From Hyphomicrobiales bacterium (GTDB taxonomy: Bacteria > Pseudomonadota > Alphaproteobacteria > Rhizobiales > Beijerinckiaceae), in NCBI GenBank assembly GCA_947447895.1, contig CANFLM010000015.1:1-42983 (forward strand): a DNA stretch of 42,983 bases. Direction: 5' to 3'. Every line of letters begins with the position of its first letter. Position 1 is the first letter of the stretch. The translations under genes and the position numbers were made by a program. Below are positions 37,174-42,983 of this stretch, piece after piece. The notes below the pieces were generated by a model. The model had not been told where the DNA came from. It made no database searches and saw nothing but the letters and a program-made list of their open reading frames with translations.

Positions 37174-38958
37174 TCAGCCGCCATTGCCGGTTTTGACCGC
37201 CGCGGGCGGGATAATCGGCTTGACCTCATCGGGCAGGCCATGTTCGATCTTTTTCAAAATCTCGACCAGATCATCCGGCTCGGGTTTCAGATCGCGTGCA
37301 TGGTTCCATTGGAAACCGGCTTCGATCTTGCGGCCAACCCGCCAATAGATGTCGCCGAGATGGTCATTGATGGTGGGATCGGACGCCCGCAATTCCAGCG
37401 CACGCTCGAGAAAGCGCAAGGCCTCCTCATAGCGGCCAAGGCGGTAGAAAGCCCAGCCGAGACTGTCAACGATATAGCCGTCCCGCGGGCGTTGTTCCAC
37501 AGCCTTGCGCAGCATGTCGAAGGCCTCGTCAAGGTTCATGCCCTGATCGACCCAGGAATAGCCCAGATAGTTCAGCACAAGGGCCTGATCGGGCTGCAAA
37601 GCCAGCGCCTGCCTGAAATCCTTTTCCGCCTTGGGCCATTGCTTGATGCGCTCATTGGCAATCCCGCGGAAATAATAGAGGCTCCACGACACCTCGTCGC
37701 CATTGGCAGAGGCTGCGGCAACCGCCTTGTCATAGGCCTCTGCCGCCTTGGCAAAATCCTTGCGCGAACGGTAGAGCGTACCAAGGGTCGAGGGCACCTC
37801 GTAATCCTTGGGATTGTCGCGCGCGAGTGTTTCGAGCAGGGCAACGGCCTTGTCGCCCTCGCCCATCTGCTCGAGATTCAGGGCCTTTTGCAATTGGGCT
37901 GTCCGGTAGAACGGAGTCGAAGCCGGCATCGTATCATACAGCTTGTTGGCTTCTTGCGGGCTTTTCAGCCGCTCGTAGATATCGCACAGGGCAACCACCG
38001 CCAGCTCGTGCTCGCTGTCGAGCGACAAGGCAAGCCGGAGATAGATCAGCGAGGCGGTTTCATCACCATCGCGCCCGCCCGCCATGGCCAGACCGTAAAG
38101 GGCTTCGGCCGCGCCGGTTTTGACGCTGGCAATCGAGCGGGTTACCGGCAGGCCCGACTTTACGGCCTTGCTGCTGTCGGCCAGCAGCGGATTGCGGCGC
38201 ATGCCCTTGTCGAGACCGTCATAGATCGCTGCAGCCTCCTGGGTCCGTCCCGTGCGGGCCAGAAACCGTCCGAGCGCATCGACAATGCGCATGGTGCGCG
38301 GGTCGGCCTGATAGGCCGCGCGATAGCGGCGCTCGGCCTCCTCGTTCATACCGCCCAGATCAGCCATAAAACCAGCATTGAGATCACGGATGATCGCGAA
38401 ACTGTCCTCGCCCTTCAGGCGGTCCACCGTCTCGATCGCTTGCTTGAACTGGCCCGAACCGGCCTGCGCCCAGGCATAGAGCAGGGTCGCTGTCACATCG
38501 GCCTGGCGTCCACGCCCGCCGCGATTGAGCAGGCTTTTGGCCTTGTCATATTGCTTGCTGCCCAGGGCGCGCACACCCAGCACCAGTTGCGACAGGCTAT
38601 TGCCGGGATCGCGCACCAGCATGCGTTCGGCCAACCCGGACGCGGAAGCGATATCGCCATCCGCCAGATAGGCAATGAAAGCCCGTTCGACCAGATCGTT
38701 GTTGCGCGGATCATGAACCAGCAAGTTGCGGTAATAAAAGGCGGCCGCAGCGGTATCGTGATCAGCCACAGCAATCAAGGATGCCAGATAGCTGCCCGAG
38801 AGTGTGGATTTTTCTTTGACAGTCCTGTCCTGCCGACTGTTTGACGCTCCATTGGTCTGCGTGGCCATCACATCCGCAGGGGCGCACAGCACCAGGGCAA
38901 CCGCGAGGGTGCAGGCAGTCGAAGCAGCCTTGAATGCAGCAACGGACGAGCGGAACAT
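37174..38958 (-). CDS. Exported tetratricopeptide-repeat protein
   Basis: A 594-residue protein with a Sec signal peptide (MFRSSVAAFKAASTAC, hydrophobic core, likely cleavage after VMA near residue 32) and many TPR-like helix pairs over the rest. Clear repeat units include DLVERAFIAYLADGDIASAS, ALVLNYLGYSWVDQG and YIVDSLGWAFYRLGRYEEAL followed by ASDPTINDHLGDIYWRVG, typical TPR consensus. It should be a periplasmic or envelope-associated scaffold. Proteins of this kind precede ispE in several alphaproteobacteria, but their function is not known to me. The start could be further upstream (ATG 39048), but the signal peptide supports 38958. The C-terminal end is Pro/Ala-rich. Confidence 0.85.
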   Translation of the reverse strand: MFRSSVAAFKAASTACTLAVALVLCAPADVMATQTNGASNSRQDRTVKEKSTLSGSYLASLIAVADHDTAAAAFYYRNLLVHDPRNNDLVERAFIAYLADGDIASASGLAERMLVRDPGNSLSQLVLGVRALGSKQYDKAKSLLNRGGRGRQADVTATLLYAWAQAGSGQFKQAIETVDRLKGEDSFAIIRDLNAGFMADLGGMNEEAERRYRAAYQADPRTMRIVDALGRFLARTGRTQEAAAIYDGLDKGMRRNPLLADSSKAVKSGLPVTRSIASVKTGAAEALYGLAMAGGRDGDETASLIYLRLALSLDSEHELAVVALCDIYERLKSPQEANKLYDTMPASTPFYRTAQLQKALNLEQMGEGDKAVALLETLARDNPKDYEVPSTLGTLYRSRKDFAKAAEAYDKAVAAASANGDEVSWSLYYFRGIANERIKQWPKAEKDFRQALALQPDQALVLNYLGYSWVDQGMNLDEAFDMLRKAVEQRPRDGYIVDSLGWAFYRLGRYEEALRFLERALELRASDPTINDHLGDIYWRVGRKIEAGFQWNHARDLKPEPDDLVEILKKIEHGLPDEVKPIIPPAAVKTGNGG

Positions 38959-39181
38959 TCTGATCAAGCCGGAAGCGGCTGCGGGGTGAACGGGCAAAGA
39001 CACGGTCAGGGATGATCTCTCTCTGTCTGGAACGAAACGATGGCACATAGCACGAAGATGACAACGGCAGGGCCACCACGGACCCCACCCTCACCAAACA
39101 GTGTCCAACATGGGCTTTTATCAGCCGATCGGCAAGTGGCGAAACACGCTATGGTTACGCAATTCAAACCGCGGGCCGCGC

Positions 39182-40897
39182 TTACATATTGGGATAGTTG
39201 GGCCCGCCGCCGCCTTCCGGCGTCACCCAGGTGATATTCTGGGCGGGATCCTTGATATCGCAGGTTTTGCAATGCACGCAATTTTGCGCATTGATTACCA
39301 GCCGGGGGTCGGTTTTGGCGTCCGCATCCGTATAGACAACCTCATAGACCCCTGCGGGGCAGTAGAGGCGGGCAGGCTCGCCATACAGCAGATAATTGCG
39401 CTGCACCGGCTGTCCGGCATCGGTCAGTTTCAGATGCGCGGGCTGGTCTTCCTCGTGATTGGTGGCCGAGATAAATACCGAGGACAGCTTGTCGAACGAG
39501 ACGACCCCGTCGGGCTTGGGATAGACAATCGGGGTGACGTCTGCCAGCGGCTTCAGGCTGGCATGGTCCGGCCCGCCATGCGACAGGGTGCCGAAGGGCG
39601 ACCAGTTGAACAGACTGTTCAGCCACATATCCATGCCGCCCAAGGCCACGCCCAGCACAGTGCCGTATTTGCTCCAGAGCGGTTTGACATTGCGCACAGG
39701 CTTGAGATCGCGACCGATCTCGCTGTCGCGCCAACCCTTTTCGTAGTCGCCCAACACGCCGCCCGCCCGGCCGCTATGGATGGCGATCACGCAATGTTCG
39801 GCCGCCTGCATGCCCGACAGCATGGCGTTGTGCGACCCCTTGATCCGCGGCACATTGACGAAACCTGCCGCACAGCCCAGAAGAGCGCCGCCCGGAAAAG
39901 CCACACGCGGCACCGATTGCCAGCCGCCTTCCGTGATGGCGCGCGCCCCATAGGAAATGCGTTTGCCGCCTTCAAAGGTCGAGCGGACCAGCGGATGCGT
40001 CTTGAACCGCTGGAATTCGTCAAACGGCGACAAGGTCGGGTTTTTATAGTTCAGATGCACCACAAAGCCGACCGCCACCAGATTGTCCTCGAGATGGTAG
40101 AGGAACGAGCCGCCGCCGGTCTCCATATCGAGCGGCCAGCCGAACGAATGCTGGACCAGACCGGGCCGATGCTTGGCCGGATCGATTTCCCACAATTCCT
40201 TCAGGCCGATGCCGAATTTCTGCGGCTCGCGGTCATAGGACAGCCGGTACTTGTCGATCAGCTGCTTGCTCAAATGCCCGCGCGCGCCTTCCGAGAACAG
40301 GGTAAACTTGCCAAGCAGCTCCATGCCCCGGGTAAAACCGTCTTTGGTCTCGCCATTCTTGCCGATCCCCATATCGCCGGTGGCGATACCGGTCACCTGG
40401 TTGTGCTCGCCATACAGCACTTCGCTGGCGGCAAAACCCGGATAGATTTCAACACCCAGGGCTTCGGCCTTGGCCGCCAGCCAGCGGCAGACATTGCCGA
40501 GCGAGACGATATAGTTGCCGTGGTTGGACATCAGCTTCGGCATCAGGAGATTGGGCAGACGGACGCCGCTTTGCTCGGTCATCCAGATGAATTGGTCATC
40601 TGTCACTGGTGTCTTGAAGGGGTGGTCATCCTCGCTGCGCCATTCCGGCAGCAATTTGTCGACCGCCACCGGATCCATCACCGCGCCCGACAGGATATGC
40701 GCGCCGACCTCTGAGCCCTTTTCAACCACCACCACCGACAGCTCAGGGTCGATCTGCTTGATACGAATGGCCGCGCTGAGACCGGCTGGTCCCGCGCCGA
40801 CAATCACAACATCGAATTCCATGCTCTCGCGCGGGGCTGTGCGTGCGTCGTCCTGTTCCATGCGCTCGTTCTCCATCCGACCTTCAATCTCATTCAT
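39182..40897 (-). CDS. Electron transfer flavoprotein-ubiquinone oxidoreductase
   Basis: Membrane-bound FAD/[4Fe-4S] enzyme that moves electrons from ETF to ubiquinone, linking acyl-CoA dehydrogenases to the respiratory chain. It has 571 residues. The FAD dinucleotide site is VVIVGAGPAGLSAAI (about 30-44). The cluster ligands are Cys513 in YCPAGVYEV and Cys540, Cys543, Cys546 in NCVHCKTCD, the same spacing as in mitochondrial ETF-QO. The mid-region GWPLDMETGGGSFLYH is the ubiquinone-binding, membrane-facing part. ATGs at 40897, 40876 and 40861 are all possible. A promoter starting near 40900 and GAAGG upstream of 40876 favour 40876. It probably serves the acyl-CoA dehydrogenase at 20335-22104. 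Confidence 0.96.
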   Translation of the reverse strand: MNEIEGRMENERMEQDDARTAPRESMEFDVVIVGAGPAGLSAAIRIKQIDPELSVVVVEKGSEVGAHILSGAVMDPVAVDKLLPEWRSEDDHPFKTPVTDDQFIWMTEQSGVRLPNLLMPKLMSNHGNYIVSLGNVCRWLAAKAEALGVEIYPGFAASEVLYGEHNQVTGIATGDMGIGKNGETKDGFTRGMELLGKFTLFSEGARGHLSKQLIDKYRLSYDREPQKFGIGLKELWEIDPAKHRPGLVQHSFGWPLDMETGGGSFLYHLEDNLVAVGFVVHLNYKNPTLSPFDEFQRFKTHPLVRSTFEGGKRISYGARAITEGGWQSVPRVAFPGGALLGCAAGFVNVPRIKGSHNAMLSGMQAAEHCVIAIHSGRAGGVLGDYEKGWRDSEIGRDLKPVRNVKPLWSKYGTVLGVALGGMDMWLNSLFNWSPFGTLSHGGPDHASLKPLADVTPIVYPKPDGVVSFDKLSSVFISATNHEEDQPAHLKLTDAGQPVQRNYLLYGEPARLYCPAGVYEVVYTDADAKTDPRLVINAQNCVHCKTCDIKDPAQNITWVTPEGGGGPNYPNM

Positions 40898-40906
40898 CTA
40901 TGGCCT

Positions 40907-40934
40907 GTCATAGGGCGTGCATCAAGACTGGCAA
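40907..40934 (-). promoter_or_regulatory. Putative promoter for the ETF-QO gene
   Basis: Minus-strand TTGCCA (40934-40929), 16-base spacer and TATGAC (40912-40907): 5 of 6 and 4 of 6 matches. The expected start near 40900 is only three bases before the first ATG, which makes the ATG at 40876 the more natural start. Confidence 0.4.
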
Positions 40935-41015
40935 GATGGATTTACGGATAATTTGCTGTGTCCAGCCTGCACCATAACAGTGGTATTCAGGGCCAACGCC
41001 CTTTACAATGGACCC

Positions 41016-41864
41016 ATGGCCGCTGATGATCTGGGCTTCATGCCCTATGGTGAACCCGCCGAGGAGATTTTGCGCTGGTATCGCGATGCCGGCGTCGATT
41101 GCGCTTTGGATGAAACACCGCGCGACCGGCTGGCCGAAGCGCGCGCGGCCCTCGAAGCCCCGCGGCAGGCCGCTTTGGCCGGGCGCGGCACCCCGGGCAG
41201 CCAGACCGCAGGCGGACAACCCGTCGCCACCGGACTGGACCTGCACATCGCCCAAGCCGCCGCCGAGGCCAAGGCCTTGGCCGACAAGGCCACCAGTTTG
41301 GATGAATTACAGACCGCTCTGACGCTTTATGACGGCTGTCCGCTCAAACAGACGGCCAAAAGCCTGATTTTTTCCGCCGGCAATCCGCACAGCCGGATCA
41401 TGTTTGTCTCCGACGTGCCCGGTCCCGACGAGGACCGTTTGGGCGAGGCCTTTATCGGTCCCGCCGGACAGTTGCTCGACCTCATGCTGAAAGCCATCGG
41501 GCTTGACCGGCAACAGGTCGCCCTCGGTCTGGTGATCCCGTGGCGCCCTCCCGGCAACCGCACCCCGACCCAGCAGGAGCTTGCGGTGTGCGAACCTTTT
41601 ATCCGCCGCCATATCGCGCTGGTCAAACCCGACCTGCTGGTCTTTCTCGGCACCTTGCCGGCCCATCTGCTGCTCGGCGTCCAGGAAAACCAGATCAAAT
41701 TGCGGGGCCGCTGGTTCGACTACCACGATGGCGACCACACGATCCCCACTCTGGCCACCCTGCCGCCCTCCCACCTGCTCAAACATCCGGCGCAGAAAGC
41801 GCAAGCCTGGCGCGATCTCAAAGCCCTGCGCGAGGCGCGTCATGCCTTGCTGCCACGCGAGTAG
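41016..41864 (+). CDS. Divergent uracil-DNA glycosylase superfamily protein (family 4-like)
   Basis: A 282-residue protein. The C-terminal 180 residues match the family 4-type UDG fold; the first ~95 form an Ala-rich extension common in alphaproteobacterial members. Recognisable are YDGCPLKQTAKSLIF, DEDRLGEAFIGPAGQLLD and WRPPGNRTPTQQE. Two active-site motifs are altered: the usual GEAPG is SDVPG (132-136), and the usual HPS near the C terminus reads PPS in LPPSHLLK (about 249-256), losing the His. Only Cys108 and Cys192 remain where the canonical Fe-S site has four cysteines. It may be inactive, have changed specificity, or bind rather than cut DNA. The frame opens upstream to 40917 without family similarity. 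Divergent from the ETF-QO gene. Confidence 0.8.
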   Translation: MAADDLGFMPYGEPAEEILRWYRDAGVDCALDETPRDRLAEARAALEAPRQAALAGRGTPGSQTAGGQPVATGLDLHIAQAAAEAKALADKATSLDELQTALTLYDGCPLKQTAKSLIFSAGNPHSRIMFVSDVPGPDEDRLGEAFIGPAGQLLDLMLKAIGLDRQQVALGLVIPWRPPGNRTPTQQELAVCEPFIRRHIALVKPDLLVFLGTLPAHLLLGVQENQIKLRGRWFDYHDGDHTIPTLATLPPSHLLKHPAQKAQAWRDLKALREARHALLPRE

Positions 41865-41908
41865 TGCAGCAGTTCATCCACAGGCCAGATGCGTTGGTCA
41901 GCGGCCAC

Positions 41909-41935
41909 AAAAAAGCCGCCCAGAGGCGGCTTTTA
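41909..41935. terminator. Bidirectional Rho-independent terminator
   Basis: AAAAGCCGCC (41911-41920) and GGCGGCTTTT (41925-41934) form a perfect 10-bp stem with a CAGA loop. A-rich and T-rich flanks on both sides serve both strands. It sits between the convergent UDG-like gene and the atpF'-atpF operon and marks the 3' end of both. Confidence 0.93.
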
Positions 41936-41956
41936 TTGATTTCGGAATTCAGCCGA

Positions 41957-42439
41957 TCAGGCCAGACGTGCCTTGACCTCGCCCAAGCCCTTTTCAACAA
42001 AGGCCGGACCGTTCTTGTCCATCGAACCGCGCAGGATCACTTCGGCGGCTTTGACGGCGGCTTCGGCAGCGGCAGCGCGGACATCGGATGCTGCCTGGGC
42101 TTCGGCCTGGGCAATACGCTGTTCAGCCAGAACGGTGCGGCGACGGACAAACTCTTCGAGCTTTTCCTCGGCCTCGACGCTGATGCGCTTGGCTTCCAGC
42201 TTGGCGTTGACAACGATTTCGGTGGCTTCGGCCTCGGCCTCGAGCCGCTTGCGCTGGTAATCCGCCAGAACCTGACGCGCTTCTTCGCGCAGGGTGCGGG
42301 CTTCGTCCAATTCGCGGGCGATCTGTTCAGACCGATGATCCAGAGACTGGATCAATGTGCGGAAAGCACCGACTTTCCAGAGGATCGCCACAAAGGTGAC
42401 GAAAGCGGCGGCGACCCAAAATTCAGCGTCTAAATGCAT
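41957..42439 (-). CDS. atpF: ATP synthase F0 subunit b
   Basis: A 160-residue peripheral-stalk subunit that joins the membrane ring assembly to F1. The N-terminal hydrophobic segment (about 7-25, FWVAAAFVTFVAILWKVG) is followed by a long charged, Ala/Glu-rich helix (about 30-130) expected to form the coiled coil with b'. The ATG at 42439 has GAGGAGG five bases upstream. It starts 10 bases after the b' gene and is the last gene of the F0 operon, ended by the terminator at 41909-41935. The pair b'-b is typical of alphaproteobacteria and phototrophs. Confidence 0.94.
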   Translation of the reverse strand: MHLDAEFWVAAAFVTFVAILWKVGAFRTLIQSLDHRSEQIARELDEARTLREEARQVLADYQRKRLEAEAEATEIVVNAKLEAKRISVEAEEKLEEFVRRRTVLAEQRIAQAEAQAASDVRAAAAEAAVKAAEVILRGSMDKNGPAFVEKGLGEVKARLA

Positions 42440-42449
42440 CAGGGCCTCC

Positions 42450-42983
42450 TCAGGCTTTCAGAACCTGCGCCACTGCGGCATTCACATCGCCGGCAGCAGG
42501 GGCAGTGCCTGTCAGGTGGACAACGATATCCGACGTCGCGGTGGCAGCAATGTCTGCGACATGCTCCATCGCCTGCCGGCGTTTATCAAGAATGTCATGC
42601 TCGGCCTTGTGAAGACGGGCCGAAAGCTCGGCATCGACCGCACGACGCTTGGTGTCGCTTTCGATCTTGATGGCATCGCTGGTTTCAGCGGCAATCTGCT
42701 GCGCATGGGTTTTGGCTTCGGCCAGAGCCTTGGCATAGGCCGAAATCGAATGGTCGGTTTCGAGCTTGAAGGCCTGGGCAGCTGAAATATCGTCATTCAG
42801 GATCTTGTGACGATTGGCGAGAATGCCCTCGACGCGCGGCAGAGCCACACGGGCCATCAACAGATACAGCGCGCCAAACACCAGGGCCAACCAGACCAAC
42901 TGGTTTGCAAAAGTGGCATTGTCAAAGGGTGGAAACACGCCGCTGTCATGGTTTCCACCATGGGCTTCGGTTCCTGACTGAAC
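42450..42983 (-). CDS. atpF': ATP synthase F0 subunit b' (5' end outside window)
   Basis: The frame runs open to the right edge, so the N terminus is missing. The visible part starts VQSGTEAHGGNHDSG and enters the membrane segment ATFANQLVWLALVFGALYLL. A long charged helix with IKIESDTKRRAVDAELSARL follows, the pattern of the second stalk subunit b'. A GTG at 42938 is not needed as a start, because the His/Gly-rich head before it is usual in b' proteins. The rest of the F0 operon (subunits a and c, perhaps AtpI) should lie beyond 42983. Confidence 0.93.
   Translation of the reverse strand, partial: VQSGTEAHGGNHDSGVFPPFDNATFANQLVWLALVFGALYLLMARVALPRVEGILANRHKILNDDISAAQAFKLETDHSISAYAKALAEAKTHAQQIAAETSDAIKIESDTKRRAVDAELSARLHKAEHDILDKRRQAMEHVADIAATATSDIVVHLTGTAPAAGDVNAAVAQVLKA

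Noticed and set aside
37240-38844. 534-codon open frame on the plus strand, antisense to the TPR gene
   Set aside because: The TPR consensus and signal peptide are on the minus strand; the plus-strand product lacks domain features.
39101-40714. 537-codon open frame on the plus strand, antisense to the ETF-QO gene
   Set aside because: ETF-QO motifs and four cluster cysteines are on the minus strand; the antisense frame is compositional.

Overview
The window is a gene-dense piece of an alphaproteobacterial chromosome. The class-level call rests on the paired ATP synthase b' and b subunits at the right edge, the typical alphaproteobacterial forms of FabI, RibBA, TrmN6 and ETF-QO, the xseB-dxs-tlyA order, and a NadQ-like regulator with nadA operators. 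I cannot name a genus. Base composition and codon use look even throughout. I saw no tRNA, rRNA, insertion sequence, prophage or CRISPR array, and no gene-free stretch longer than 300 bases.

Layout. 1-305 is the end of a histone-deacetylase-family gene. 345-4181 (minus) holds fabI, a histidine phosphatase, aroC and ribB. 4363-5987 (minus) holds a zinc-finger-less DnaJ-type chaperone and a small lipoprotein. 6130-7206 (plus) is pdxH and a Nudix hydrolase, facing a dihydroorotase (7212-8549, minus). 8687-12390 (plus) is a tight row: ygfZ, tag, an HD phosphohydrolase, a tyrosine-phosphatase-like protein and a NadQ-type regulator. 12517-18389 (plus) is xseB, dxs, tlyA, a TrmA-family RNA methyltransferase and an FAD-linked 2-hydroxyacid dehydrogenase. 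18438-22104 (minus) is an AIM24-family protein, corA and an acyl-CoA dehydrogenase. A Sua5/TsaC gene (22228-23259, plus) then overlaps tail-to-tail an acrylyl-CoA-reductase-like gene that follows an MFS transporter (23219-25547, minus). nadA-nadC (25840-27849, plus) is next, followed on the minus strand by ppdK with a small membrane protein, glyQ-glyS and trmN6. The right end has a polyprenyl diphosphate synthase (plus), a TPR protein with ispE (minus), ETF-ubiquinone oxidoreductase (minus), a divergent uracil-DNA-glycosylase-family protein (plus), a strong bidirectional terminator, and atpF/atpF' (minus).

How the genes connect. dxs, ispE and the polyprenyl synthase cover the first step, a middle step and the chain-elongation end of isoprenoid/quinone side-chain synthesis. 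ETF-QO feeds electrons from acyl-CoA dehydrogenases, such as the one here, to ubiquinone. The most informative regulatory picture is NAD synthesis. A Nudix-like regulator with a ruined catalytic box (11368-12390) resembles the alphaproteobacterial NadQ family. About 13 kb away, nadA is preceded by a consensus -10 box and two 19-base near-identical inverted repeats (25754-25772 and 25809-25827), which look like paired operators. Other regulatory signals are an FNR/FixK-type box between the MFS gene and nadA, two palindromes in the ppdK leader, and a possible leader peptide whose stop overlaps the TTG start of dxs.
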